From DASRAU01 sp035638075 (GTDB taxonomy: Bacteria > Acidobacteriota > Polarisedimenticolia > Gp22-AA2), in assembly GCA_035638075.1 (NCBI GenBank), contig DASRAU010000022.1, positions 1-39,942 on the forward strand: 39,942 bases of DNA, written 5' to 3'. The notes beneath the pieces are model-generated. The model had not been told where the DNA came from, made no database searches, and saw nothing but the letters and a program-made list of their open reading frames with translations. This document shows, piece after piece, positions 23,409 through 31,734 of the stretch; the stretch's first letter is position 1; each line of letters begins with the position of its first letter. The position numbers were made by a program, and so were the translations under genes.

Positions 23409-24830
23409 CTAACGATCGCTGCTCTGTCCTTCGAGGCGGGCGCGGCGGGCCTCTTCGACCGCGCGGCGAATCTCCGCCCGCTGCTCCTCGGTGCCCTGGG
23501 CCGAATCGGTGCTCTGGCCCGAGTCCACGTAGGTGGCGCCGCGGTCGGAATCGTCGGAGTCCGGCGCCTCGTACTGCCGGCCGTCCTCGTCGTCCTGGCC
23601 GCCTTCCACGCCTTCCTCGATGCCCTGCTCGACGGCGTCGTCGTACGCATCCGAGCCGGACTCGACCGAGCCCGTCTGCTCGTGGAGGCGCTGCAGCGCG
23701 TCGTGGATGGCGTCGCGGATCTGCTGCCGCTGCTCTTCGTTGAGCTGCGTCGCCTGGTGCACGGCGCGCATCGCCTCGGCGTAGGCGGCGCGCTGGCTGG
23801 CGAGAACATCCTTGCGCACCTGATCGCTGTCGAGCATGGCCCGCTGCGCGTCGCGCATGGCGCGGTCCACCTGGCGCTGGATGTCCGCGGGCTTGGCGCC
23901 CTTGTGCGCCGACGGCGTGCCCGGCGCCGGGGTCTCGTCCTCGGGCGGCGCGGCGACCTTGATCGTCGTCTCGCGCCGTTCGCGCACCACGGTCAGGGTC
24001 AGCGCCTTGTCGCGGCGATGGCGCATCGCCATGTGGAGATCGCCGGCGTCGGACACGCTCTCGTCGTCCACCTTGACGATGACGTCCCCCGCCTTGATCC
24101 CGGCCGCTTCGGCGGCGCTGCCCTTGCCGACCGAGGTGACCAGCACGCCGCTTCCCTGCTTGACGCCGAAGTAGTCGGCCAGCTGCTTGCCGACGCTGTC
24201 CACGGTGACGCCGAGGCGCGGGCGCCCGCCCGGGAGCCCCATGATGGCGAGCTTGTCCTGGAGCCCCTCGAGCTCCTGGAGGTTGATGTCCGGAGGCTCG
24301 GGCGGGGTCGGCGTGTGGAACCAGGTCATCTTGCCGTCGCCGTCGCCATCGTCGCTCCAGATCTGCATGTGACCGGGCAGGTCCTCGTCGTCCCCGTCGT
24401 GCTCGCGCTCCTTCATCTGCACGGTGAGGTCCTTGCTCGACCCGTTGCGGAACACCTCGACTCTGGCGGTGCGGCCGGCGGGGGTCTCGCGCACCAGCCG
24501 CGTCAGCTGCGCCACGCCCTCGATGCGGGTCCCCTGGTACTCGGTGATGACGTCCCCTTCCTTGATGCCCGCCTCTTCGGCGGGGCTGCCCTCGGAGACC
24601 GACTGCACCTCGGCGCCGTGCACATCCTTCAGGCCGAGCTCCTTGCCCCGGTCCATGTCCACATCGGCGATCTGCACGCCAAGCCACGAGCCGCCCGAGC
24701 GGAAGATCACCACCTTCTTGTGAACGTCCTTCTTTCCGTCGTCCCCCGCGCTCGCGGCCGTGAACCAGGCGCCCGCGAGCACCAGGGCGGCCGCCAGGGC
24801 CGTCGCTCCCCAGATGCGACTGCGTGTCAT
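23409..24830 (-). CDS. Exported double-PDZ protein without protease domain
   Basis: A 473-residue exported protein. Residues 1-28 are a signal peptide. PDZ 1 spans about 48-140 (GSWLGVQIADVDM, GSPAEEAGIKEGDVITEYQG) and PDZ 2 about 205-295 (RPRLGVTVDSVG, GSAAEAAGIKAGDVIVKVDD). A helical region (311-390) and an acidic, low-complexity tail (390-450, Asp/Glu/Ser/Gly) follow, then a short basic helix. No Ser-protease domain is present, so it is an adaptor or substrate-binding protein of the periplasm. GGAGGAGG sits five bases before the ATG. It is the fourth gene of the sigma factor cassette, 16 bases after the DUF4097 gene, which suggests a role in envelope stress sensing (inference). Confidence 0.85.
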   Translation of the reverse strand: MTRSRIWGATALAAALVLAGAWFTAASAGDDGKKDVHKKVVIFRSGGSWLGVQIADVDMDRGKELGLKDVHGAEVQSVSEGSPAEEAGIKEGDVITEYQGTRIEGVAQLTRLVRETPAGRTARVEVFRNGSSKDLTVQMKEREHDGDDEDLPGHMQIWSDDGDGDGKMTWFHTPTPPEPPDINLQELEGLQDKLAIMGLPGGRPRLGVTVDSVGKQLADYFGVKQGSGVLVTSVGKGSAAEAAGIKAGDVIVKVDDESVSDAGDLHMAMRHRRDKALTLTVVRERRETTIKVAAPPEDETPAPGTPSAHKGAKPADIQRQVDRAMRDAQRAMLDSDQVRKDVLASQRAAYAEAMRAVHQATQLNEEQRQQIRDAIHDALQRLHEQTGSVESGSDAYDDAVEQGIEEGVEGGQDDEDGRQYEAPDSDDSDRGATYVDSGQSTDSAQGTEEQRAEIRRAVEEARRARLEGQSSDR

Positions 24831-24846
24831 GCGTCCTCCTCCTCCG

Positions 24847-26208
24847 TTACTCGAACTCCGGTTTGCTTTCGTCCCGCTTCGGCAAAGGCTCCGGGGTCGG
24901 TTGCGGCGTCCCCGGCACCAGCTTGACCTTCTGGATCACGATGCGCCCGCCGAGCGTGCGCAGCTTCAGGAGCGGCCCGCCGCCGCCGATGCGCATCTCG
25001 CCCATCTCGAGCGGCCTTCCGGTCGTCTCCGCTTCGCGCAGCACGGTCAGCGGGAACTCGCTCTCGATGGCCCGGCCCACCGGGTTGTCCACCAGCGCCC
25101 GCACCGTGAGCGGAAGGCTGTCGGGGATCGTGACGATGACGTCGCCGTGCCACGTCTGCAGGTCCGAATCCCCCGGCAGGTTGCCGTTGAGCAGCGCCCG
25201 GATGCTGCCGGCCGACGTCAGGGCCCGCAGCGGCCCGTTGACCCCGTCGAGCACGATGGACCCGGCGCCGGTCTCGCAGCGCACCCCTCCGACCGCGCGA
25301 CCGACCCGGATGCCACCGCCGCCCGTGGACGCGGCCACCTCGCCCCCCGACTCCCCGACCTGGATGTCGCCGCCGTTGCTCGCGACGCGCACGCCGCCGG
25401 AGGCCTGCTCGATGGCGACGCTGCCGCCGCCGGTCTCGGCTTCGACCTTGCCGCCGATGCGGCCGATGTGCACGTCGCCGCCGGAGGTGCGCACGAACAG
25501 GTCCCCGTCGCCCGGCCCGACCAGGATGTCACCGCCGGCGGTGATGAGACGCGCCCCGTGCTTCATCCCCGAGACGGTGATGGTGCCGGCGCGCGTCTCG
25601 GCCTGCAGCGGCCCGCTGAGATCGCGCGCCACGATGGCCCCGGCGCGGCTCATCAGGGTCACCTTGCCCGGAGCGCCGAGGCAGCGGATGTCGCCGGCGC
25701 CGGTGGTGATCGCCACCTCCGACAGCGAGTCGGGGATCTCGAGGTCGAAGTCGGCGCCCAGGCCCCGGCTGTCGGCCTCGGGCTTCGGCAGCGCGCCCAC
25801 GAAAGAGAGCAGGTCGCCTTCGCGGCTGGCGCCGACCACCATCCGGTCGAGCCGGCGGCGCGCTTCGTCCATGTCGGGGCCGAGGGCGCGGACGCGCACG
25901 CGGTAGGCGATGTCGCCGCCGGGCCGCTTCACGATGCGCACGGCGCCGAGCTGCGTGTCCACTTTCAGGCGGGCGGCGTCGGCCGGGATCGTCCCGGTGA
26001 TCTCGTGGATCATGTTGCGCCCTTCCTGGTAGTAGGCGACGTGCGGGTCGCGCACCGGTGCCGTGGTCACCGAGAGCCCCAGCCGCACCGTGAACAGGGC
26101 GACGAGGAGGCCGGCCAGCGCCGTCATCAGCCGCGACGGCACCATCGGGCGCCGCGAGGGCGCATCGAGTGCGGCGCGGGCCGGAAGCGACAGTCGGGTC
26201 GGCGTCAC
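24847..26208 (-). CDS. DUF4097-type beta-repeat envelope protein
   Basis: A 453-residue protein with one membrane helix near the N-terminus (about 26-46). Most of the remainder is a long run of short Gly-rich repeats ending in Gly-Gly and separated by 15-20 residues (for example TSGGDVHIGRIGGKVEAETG and following). This is the pattern of DUF4097/DUF4098 right-handed beta-helices. A Pro-rich tail ends it. It should be anchored in the inner membrane with the beta-helix outside. The start is GTG at 26208, overlapping the anti-sigma stop as GTGA; the open frame upstream is a shadow. DUF4097 genes are often next to ECF or PspC-type regulators, as here; no enzymatic role is known. Confidence 0.82.
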   Translation of the reverse strand: MTPTRLSLPARAALDAPSRRPMVPSRLMTALAGLLVALFTVRLGLSVTTAPVRDPHVAYYQEGRNMIHEITGTIPADAARLKVDTQLGAVRIVKRPGGDIAYRVRVRALGPDMDEARRRLDRMVVGASREGDLLSFVGALPKPEADSRGLGADFDLEIPDSLSEVAITTGAGDIRCLGAPGKVTLMSRAGAIVARDLSGPLQAETRAGTITVSGMKHGARLITAGGDILVGPGDGDLFVRTSGGDVHIGRIGGKVEAETGGGSVAIEQASGGVRVASNGGDIQVGESGGEVAASTGGGGIRVGRAVGGVRCETGAGSIVLDGVNGPLRALTSAGSIRALLNGNLPGDSDLQTWHGDVIVTIPDSLPLTVRALVDNPVGRAIESEFPLTVLREAETTGRPLEMGEMRIGGGGPLLKLRTLGGRIVIQKVKLVPGTPQPTPEPLPKRDESKPEFE

Positions 26209-27194
26209 TGGCCGTTCCCCGTGCTGTTGCTGGCGTAGAGGGCGTCCACGAAGGCGCCGGAGCGCATGCGGACGTAGGCGTCGGGGTCGTCGCGCGACAG
26301 CCGCTCCATCACGGGCAGCAGGCGCCGGTCGCGGCGGCTCGCGAGGGTGTCGATGGCGCGCACGCGCACGCCCGGGTTGGTGTCCTTCTGCATGGCATCG
26401 ACGATGGCGCCGCGCACCTGCGAGTCTTCCGGAGCGCGGGCGGCGAGCGCGTCGAGCGCCTTGAGCCGCGCGCCGGCGTTCTCGTCGCGCCGCAGCGCGT
26501 CGAGAAGCGCCTGGCGGACGTCGGCCTGGTCGGCGTGCGAGGCGAGGGCGTCGATGGCCTCGAGCCTCAGCCCCGAGTTGAGACTGTCGCGCAGCGTCGT
26601 GACCAGCATCGCCCGGATCGCCGGGTCGGCCGCGGTTCCTTCCATCGACCCGCGCTGCAGGGTGTCGTAGCCCACCCGCACTTTCCCTCCTTCCGCGGAG
26701 GCGGACTCGAGGCTGCGGACGCTCTTCACCGGCAGGCTCTCCGGCCGCCGCGACGACGCAAGGCGATCCTCCGCGACGCGCGCAGAGGCAAACGGCGCGT
26801 CCCCGGTCTTGCGCGCCAGGAGATTGGCCGGTGCGGTGCGCAGCGTGAGCGCTCCGGCCAGGAACCCGGCCGCGAGCATCGCGAAGCCGTACGCCGGGGA
26901 CAGGCGCACCTGCCGCCAGATCTCGAAGAAGCGCAGCCGCAGCGGCAGGGGCGCCGGCGGCGCCTCGGCATCGAGGGCCCGCGCCAGCGCATCGCGGCAG
27001 CCGTCGACCAGGTCGTCCGATGGCTCGATTGCGGCATCGACCTGGAGCATCGCGTGCAGCCGCCGCTCGGACGCCATCGCGTCGGCGCAGGCCGCGCAAC
27101 CGGCCAGGTGCGTATCCATCTTGAAGCGCTCGCGCGCGTCGGTCTCCCCGTAAAGGTGAAGGAGGATGGCGCGGCGGGCGGATTCGCAGTTCAT
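26205..27194 (-). CDS. Anti-sigma factor with zinc finger and C-terminal HEAT repeats
   Basis: A 329-residue membrane protein. Residues 1-40 are the zinc-binding anti-sigma (zf-HC2/ZAS) motif, with Cys3, His29, Cys33 and Cys36 (HLAGCAAC). One membrane helix lies at about 102-122. The part predicted to be outside (190-320) consists of about four HEAT-type helical repeats, such as LRLEAIDALASHADQADV, ARLKALDALAARAPEDSQV and VRVRAIDTLASRRDRRLLP. It begins one base after the sigma factor stop (TGAGATG), so the two are coupled and it should bind that sigma factor. HEAT repeats as the periplasmic part of an anti-sigma factor suggest a protein-protein sensor; the partner could be the DUF4097 or PDZ protein encoded next. 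Confidence 0.85.
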   Translation of the reverse strand: MNCESARRAILLHLYGETDARERFKMDTHLAGCAACADAMASERRLHAMLQVDAAIEPSDDLVDGCRDALARALDAEAPPAPLPLRLRFFEIWRQVRLSPAYGFAMLAAGFLAGALTLRTAPANLLARKTGDAPFASARVAEDRLASSRRPESLPVKSVRSLESASAEGGKVRVGYDTLQRGSMEGTAADPAIRAMLVTTLRDSLNSGLRLEAIDALASHADQADVRQALLDALRRDENAGARLKALDALAARAPEDSQVRGAIVDAMQKDTNPGVRVRAIDTLASRRDRRLLPVMERLSRDDPDAYVRMRSGAFVDALYASNSTGNGQ

Positions 27195-27195
27195 C

Positions 27196-27897
27196 TCAGA
27201 CCTCCGCCGGGGCCGGGTCGCCGGCCGGGCGCACGAACCCCGGGGTCATGTCACCGAGGTCGCCGAGCGCCTCGCGCAGGTTGCGGTGGGCGCGGAACAG
27301 GCAGTTCTTCACCGTGTCCTCCGTGGTGCCGAGGAGGTCGGCGATGGCGCGCAGGCGCAGGCCGTGGTCGTGCCGCAGGACGAAGACCATGCGCTCGCGG
27401 GCCGGAAGCGCGGCCAGGGCCGCGGCGATGCGGCGGCGGATCTCCCGGCGGGCCAGCGCCCGCTCCGGGTCGCGATCCGGGTGATCGTCCGGCGGCTCGA
27501 AGGACGGGAGGGTTCCGAACGACGCAGCGCGCGCCTCGCGGCCGCCGGGCGCCGCGCCGTCGAGCGGCACCGCCTCGGGCTGGCCGGCGCGACGTCGGAG
27601 GTGATCGAGACAGACCGTCGTGACGATGCGCTGCAGCCAGGTCCCGAAGGACGCCTCGCCCCGGAACTGGCCGAGGCTGCGATACGCCTTGAGGAAGCTC
27701 TCCTGGTAGATGTCACGCGCCTCGTCCTCCGTCCGCATCAGCCTGAGGGCCAGCCTCAGGACGCTCCGGTCGTGCATCCGGACGAGAGTCTCGAAAGCGG
27801 CCCGGTCACCGGCCTGGGCCTGGGCAATCAGCGTGGCTTCGTCGGGTGGCGGCACGAAGTGGTCATCCTTGCCTGGGGCCCAATCTCGTCCTGACAT
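27196..27897 (-). CDS. ECF RNA polymerase sigma factor (sigma-70 family, SigE-like)
   Basis: A 233-residue ECF sigma factor. Region 2 (about 33-105) has FETLVRMHDRSVLRLALRL, DIYQESFLKAYRSL and FGTWLQRIVTTVCLDHLRRR. Region 4 (about 160-215) has LPARERMVFVLRHDHGLRLR and the recognition helix around TTEDTVKNCLFRAHRNL. The linker is longer than usual. ATG at 27897 was chosen because the upstream 42 codons of the open frame are basic and unlike the family; no strong Shine-Dalgarno sequence precedes it. It heads a four-gene cassette with the anti-sigma, DUF4097 and PDZ genes. A GGAACC hexamer of the ECF -35 type is on the minus strand at 27970-27965, but no -10 partner at normal spacing is clear. 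Confidence 0.9.
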   Translation of the reverse strand: MSGRDWAPGKDDHFVPPPDEATLIAQAQAGDRAAFETLVRMHDRSVLRLALRLMRTEDEARDIYQESFLKAYRSLGQFRGEASFGTWLQRIVTTVCLDHLRRRAGQPEAVPLDGAAPGGREARAASFGTLPSFEPPDDHPDRDPERALARREIRRRIAAALAALPARERMVFVLRHDHGLRLRAIADLLGTTEDTVKNCLFRAHRNLREALGDLGDMTPGFVRPAGDPAPAEV

Positions 27898-28045
27898 CTT
27901 CGATAGACGGAGTCCTGCCCGGAAGGTGAGCAGACGAAAAGGTTTTACCCGCCTTTTTCGGGGCGGTTCCTGTTTTCCGGGTTGGCTTTCGAAGGCGGAA
28001 TCCCCGTCCGCCGGTGGGACCACCGCCCCCTGATTACCCCGGCCG

Positions 28046-28073
28046 GGCCCCCCGGGTCAAGCCTTTCGGGGCC
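28046..28073 (-). terminator. Possible hairpin after the glycosyltransferase gene
   Basis: GGCCCC/GGGGCC arms (28046-28051 and 28068-28073) with a 16-base loop start a few bases after the GT39 stop. A second weak hairpin followed by a T-rich run is near 27935-27970. The 183 bases between GT39 and the sigma factor hold nothing else recognisable. Confidence 0.3.
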
Positions 28074-28080
28074 TGGGAGG

Positions 28081-30054
28081 TCAGCGGCCGGGGTCCCGGG
28101 CGCCGGCGCCCACATTGAAGAGGTAGATCGTCCCGCCCAGGACCGCCCTGGGGTGCTGTTGTCTCGCCGCCTCGTAGAAGCGCTCGAGCCAGGGGTCCCA
28201 GACGTAGATCCCCTGCAGCTGGGTGGCGGAGATGGCGAGCGTGGCCCGCTCTCCCGGGGCCGGCAGCGACGTTCCCGGCTCGGAGGGGGACGATGTGGGC
28301 AGCTTTCTGGCCCGGATGCCGTAGTGGGCCGGGTCGGCCTGCCCGAAGTAGGCCAGGTACAGGTTCTCGTCCGGATGGGATCGCTGCCAGGCGGCCAGGA
28401 TCGGCAGGTCCTGCCCCCAGTCGAGGTTCGAATCGCCGAGCAACCTGAGCCGGTGCGGGCGCGAGGGCAGGTTGAAGAAGGCGATGTCGTCCGGCCACGC
28501 CGAAAGCGATTCCGTTGCCAGGCCGGCCAGGAGCAGCACGAGCACGGCCGTCGTCGCACGTCTCCAGCGCCGGCTCAGGTTTGCCGCCGCCACCCCGGCG
28601 CCCAGGAACAGAAAAGGATAGAGAACGAAGGCGTGCCGCACTCCCAGGCTGACTCTGGACGTGAGCGACGCGAGCCCGAACACGGCCGCCGGCAGCACGA
28701 GACACGCCGCCGCCCAGAGAAGGGCCGGATCGATCCGGCCGGCGTTCTGTGATCGCCCGGTGTCGGGCGGCGCTTCATCCCGGGCCAGTCGCGCGGCGCG
28801 CCGGAATCCCCAGAGCCGCTCGGCGAGCCAGCCCTTCGTCGCGACGACTGCGGCGATGGTCGCCAGCGGCGCTTTGAAGAGGAAGGCCAGCGGCAGGTAG
28901 TACCACCAGCCGCCGAGGCGCCGCTCCCCTGCGAGGAAACCCTCGCGCCGCTGCATCCCTTCGGCCGTGTAGACGATGCCGTAGAGCCACGCCTGCGGAA
29001 ACAACCGCTGCGCTTCCGCGAAACGGACGGCGCGTAGCAGCAGCCCCGGCTCCCAGCGCGGAATCGGCGCGTCGAGAGTCCCATCAGGACGACCGGTGGC
29101 GGCGAAGCGAACCACGTCCTCGTGGTTGCGCTCCATCCTCTTGAAGAGGGCATCGAGGTCGAGCCGCTTCGAAGGGTCGGGCGTCGGCAGGAACCGGAAG
29201 CCGCTCGTCACCCAGATGGACCCCCACGCCGCCGCAAAGCAGACGACGGTGATCCCCGCCGCCGCGATGACCCGATCGCGGCGTGAGGTGAGTGTCGAAC
29301 CTTGGCCGCGCGCCCAGGGCCACGGGAGCAAAGCGCGCAAGGCGAGCAGCAGCGGCACCAGAGGCAGGAAGAGAAGCGCGGAGAACTTCACGCCGAAGCC
29401 GGCGGCGAACGCCAGCACGACCAGCGCGACGCGCCAGGCGGTGATCCGCTCCCCGAGCCGCCACACCGCGAAAGCCAGAAGGAGCGTGACGAACGCCAGC
29501 GCGATGTCGTTCTTCACGAGCGAGGCGTGACCGATGAGCCCGGGGTCGAGCGCGAACAGTGCCGTCGCCACGAGCGCGGCGACCGGCCCGCCGAGCCGCC
29601 ATCCAAAGAGGACGACGAGCCCTCCGAGAGCGACCGCGACGACGAGCATCATGAGCCGCGCCCGCGCCACGACCCGGTCCGGGTCCGTCGCCGCCGCGGC
29701 TCCGCCGGGAGCGGATGCCGCATCGGTCGTCGGGTGATAGAGGGTGTCGGCGGAGAACAGGTAGCAGGACCAGTAGTTCGAGAACATCCGGTCCCAGTGC
29801 GGGCTGCGCGTGTCCGGATGGAGCGCATCCGGCCCGTTCAGGAGCGCCGACCAGCGCAGCCACAGCGACGGATGATCCGGATCGACCCGGAAATCATCCG
29901 CGTTGCGGATCAGCCAGCCGCCGACTGTGTGGAGCGGCTCGTCATAGACCGGCGACTTGCGCGCCGCCGCCGACCACGACAACAGCGCGAAGACCGCGAG
30001 GAGCAGAACGCACGCGACGACCCCGCCCCGAGCGCGCCCCCCCGCGTCCGTCAT
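28081..30054 (-). CDS. GT39/ArnT-like membrane glycosyltransferase
   Basis: A 657-residue polytopic inner-membrane protein with about eleven helices. After the first helix comes SPVYDEPLHT (Asp38, Glu39), the acidic first-loop motif of GT-C enzymes such as protein O-mannosyltransferases and ArnT, which use polyprenyl-phosphate sugars. The C-terminal third has a long soluble part with LLGDSNLDWGQDLP, a motif common in uncharacterised dolichyl-phosphate-mannose-type transferases. Acceptor unknown. The ATG at 30054 has no Shine-Dalgarno sequence; a TATACT box lies eight bases before it, predicting a leaderless mRNA. The open frame joined upstream to the aldehyde dehydrogenase region is a shadow. 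It lies 35 bases after pruA on the same strand. Confidence 0.8.
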   Translation of the reverse strand: MTDAGGRARGGVVACVLLLAVFALLSWSAAARKSPVYDEPLHTVGGWLIRNADDFRVDPDHPSLWLRWSALLNGPDALHPDTRSPHWDRMFSNYWSCYLFSADTLYHPTTDAASAPGGAAAATDPDRVVARARLMMLVVAVALGGLVVLFGWRLGGPVAALVATALFALDPGLIGHASLVKNDIALAFVTLLLAFAVWRLGERITAWRVALVVLAFAAGFGVKFSALLFLPLVPLLLALRALLPWPWARGQGSTLTSRRDRVIAAAGITVVCFAAAWGSIWVTSGFRFLPTPDPSKRLDLDALFKRMERNHEDVVRFAATGRPDGTLDAPIPRWEPGLLLRAVRFAEAQRLFPQAWLYGIVYTAEGMQRREGFLAGERRLGGWWYYLPLAFLFKAPLATIAAVVATKGWLAERLWGFRRAARLARDEAPPDTGRSQNAGRIDPALLWAAACLVLPAAVFGLASLTSRVSLGVRHAFVLYPFLFLGAGVAAANLSRRWRRATTAVLVLLLAGLATESLSAWPDDIAFFNLPSRPHRLRLLGDSNLDWGQDLPILAAWQRSHPDENLYLAYFGQADPAHYGIRARKLPTSSPSEPGTSLPAPGERATLAISATQLQGIYVWDPWLERFYEAARQQHPRAVLGGTIYLFNVGAGARDPGR

Positions 30055-30062
30055 CGCCGCGG

Positions 30063-30068
30063 AGTATA
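30063..30068 (-). promoter_or_regulatory. -10 box for a leaderless GT39 transcript
   Basis: TATACT on the minus strand, separated by eight bases (CCGCGGCG) from the ATG at 30054. No -35 consensus is visible. Confidence 0.45.
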
Positions 30069-30089
30069 AGTTGCCGGAACCGCCTGAGG

Positions 30090-31667
30090 TCAGCGGATGA
30101 GCGTGCGGCTCTGCTCGCGCATGAACTGTTCGACGTAGTACGGACCGCCGGAGGACTTGCCGGAGGAGCCGCTTCCCTTCCAGCCGCCGAACGGGTTGAT
30201 GCCGGGCCAGGCGCCGGTGGTGGCGCCGGCGCGCCGGTTGACGTAGACGACGCCGGCCTCGATCCGGTCGAGGAACTTCTGGACGTCGCCGTCGTCCTTG
30301 GTGAAGAGGCCGGCGGTCAGGCCGAACTCGGTGCGGTTCGCCAGCGTCAGCGCCTCGTCGAGCGAGTCCGTCTCCCACACCGCCGTGATCGGCAGGAACA
30401 TCTCCTCCTGCGACAGGTGGTGATCCTTCGGCAGGCCGCCGAGGATGGTCGGCTGCACGAACCAGCCGTGGGCGTGCGGCTCCTCCTTGAGCTGCGCGCC
30501 GCCGGTCAGCACCTTGCCGTCCTTGCGCCCCATCTCGACGAAGCGGGCGTAGCTCTCGTACGCCGAGCGATTGATGACCGGCCCGAGCCAGTTCTCCCGC
30601 TTCGACGGATCGCCGATGGCGAGCTTCTTCGTCTTCTCCACCAGCAGCTCGGTGAAGCTCTTCGCGATCTTCTTGTCGACGTAGATGCGCGAGCAGGCGG
30701 AGCACTTCTGCCCCTGCAGGCCGAAGGCCGACTTCAGCACGCCCTCGCTCGCCTCGTCGATGTCGGCGCTGGCGGCGACGATCGCCGGGTTCTTGCCGCC
30801 CATCTCGGTGATGCAGGGCTTCGGGTAGCGGGTGGAGAACTTGCGGTGGATCGAGAAGCCGACGTCGCGGGAGCCCGTGAAGAGGATGCCGTCCACGTCG
30901 GGGTTGGTGACCAGCTCCTCGCCGACGGTCGAGCCGGGGCCGGTGACGTAGTTGAAGACGCCTTCCGGAAGGCCGGCCTCGCGGGCGCAGTCGTTGAGGA
31001 GCGCGCCGCTCCACGGCGTGTCGGTCGCGGGCTTGAAGACGACGGTGTTGCCGCCGAGGAGCGCCCCGCCCGTGGGCCCGCCGGCGAGCGCCATCGGGAA
31101 GTTGAACGGCGCGATGATGACCCACACGCCGTACGGACGCAGGACGTCGCGGTTCTGCTCCTTGTCCGACAGCGTCTCCATCGGCTGCTCGTAGCCCTGG
31201 TGCTTCTCCACCTGGTCGCAGTAATAGGAGATGAGGTCGGCGGTCTCCTGCGCGTCGCCCATCGCCTCGAGCCGGTTCTTGCCGACCTCGAGGCTCAGCG
31301 CCGCGGCGATCTCGAACCGGCGCTTTTCGATCACGGAGGCGAGGCGCCGCACGTGGGTCACCCGCTCCTTCCACGCCATGCGCCGCCAGGTCCCCTCGTA
31401 GGCCTTGCGGGCGGCCGCGATGGCGTTGCGCGCGTCCTCGCGCGTGCCGCTCTGGAACCGGCCGAGCACCACGCGGGTGTCGCTCGGGCTGGTGTCGCCG
31501 AAGGTCTCCTTCGCCTGCACCTCCTTGCCGCCGATGAACATCGGCCAGCTGCGGCCGAGGCTCTTGCGGGCGTTGTCGAGCGCCTCGTCGAAGGCACGGG
31601 TGAACTCGGGCGTCTGGCCGGCGGCGAGGGTGGCGTAGGTGACCTTGGGTGCGGCGGGGTTCGACAT
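30090..31667 (-). CDS. pruA: L-glutamate gamma-semialdehyde (1-pyrroline-5-carboxylate) dehydrogenase
   Basis: A 525-residue NAD-dependent aldehyde dehydrogenase of the RocA/PruA monofunctional group. It oxidises glutamate semialdehyde to glutamate, the second step of proline breakdown. The N-terminal extension of about 40 residues before WPMFIGGKEV is typical. Catalytic residues are Glu288 (ITEMGGKN) and Cys322 (GQKCSACSR), and the nucleotide site shows PFNFPMALAGGPTGGALL, VVFKPATDTP and FTGSRDVG. The C-terminus NPFGGWKGSGSSGKSSGGPYY is diagnostic for P5C dehydrogenases. The ATG at 31667 has AAAGGAG six bases upstream and a TACAAT -10 box at 31704-31699. No proline dehydrogenase gene is in the window. 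Confidence 0.92.
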   Translation of the reverse strand: MSNPAAPKVTYATLAAGQTPEFTRAFDEALDNARKSLGRSWPMFIGGKEVQAKETFGDTSPSDTRVVLGRFQSGTREDARNAIAAARKAYEGTWRRMAWKERVTHVRRLASVIEKRRFEIAAALSLEVGKNRLEAMGDAQETADLISYYCDQVEKHQGYEQPMETLSDKEQNRDVLRPYGVWVIIAPFNFPMALAGGPTGGALLGGNTVVFKPATDTPWSGALLNDCAREAGLPEGVFNYVTGPGSTVGEELVTNPDVDGILFTGSRDVGFSIHRKFSTRYPKPCITEMGGKNPAIVAASADIDEASEGVLKSAFGLQGQKCSACSRIYVDKKIAKSFTELLVEKTKKLAIGDPSKRENWLGPVINRSAYESYARFVEMGRKDGKVLTGGAQLKEEPHAHGWFVQPTILGGLPKDHHLSQEEMFLPITAVWETDSLDEALTLANRTEFGLTAGLFTKDDGDVQKFLDRIEAGVVYVNRRAGATTGAWPGINPFGGWKGSGSSGKSSGGPYYVEQFMREQSRTLIR

Positions 31668-31698
31668 CGTTTCTCCTTTGGGGTCGGGCGGAGCGCCG

Positions 31699-31704
31699 AT
31701 TGTA
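31699..31704 (-). promoter_or_regulatory. -10 box of pruA
   Basis: TACAAT on the minus strand 31 bases before the ATG, giving a leader of about 25 bases that contains the AAAGGAG ribosome binding site. This contrasts with the leaderless arrangement of the next gene. Confidence 0.45.
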
Positions 31705-31734
31705 CCGCAGCCCGGAGACAGCCCGGCACGGCGC

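Noticed and set aside
27898..27970. Auto-regulated ECF promoter GGAACC ... CGTC in front of the sigma factor gene
   Set aside because: GGAACC is present, but the nearest CGTC is 28 bases away rather than 16-17, so it is mentioned only as a lone -35-like hexamer.
28081..31374. A single 1097-codon minus-strand frame suggesting an aldehyde dehydrogenase-glycosyltransferase fusion
   Set aside because: Upstream of 30054 the frame is only the out-of-frame shadow of pruA; the GT39 protein starts with its own membrane helix and -10 box.
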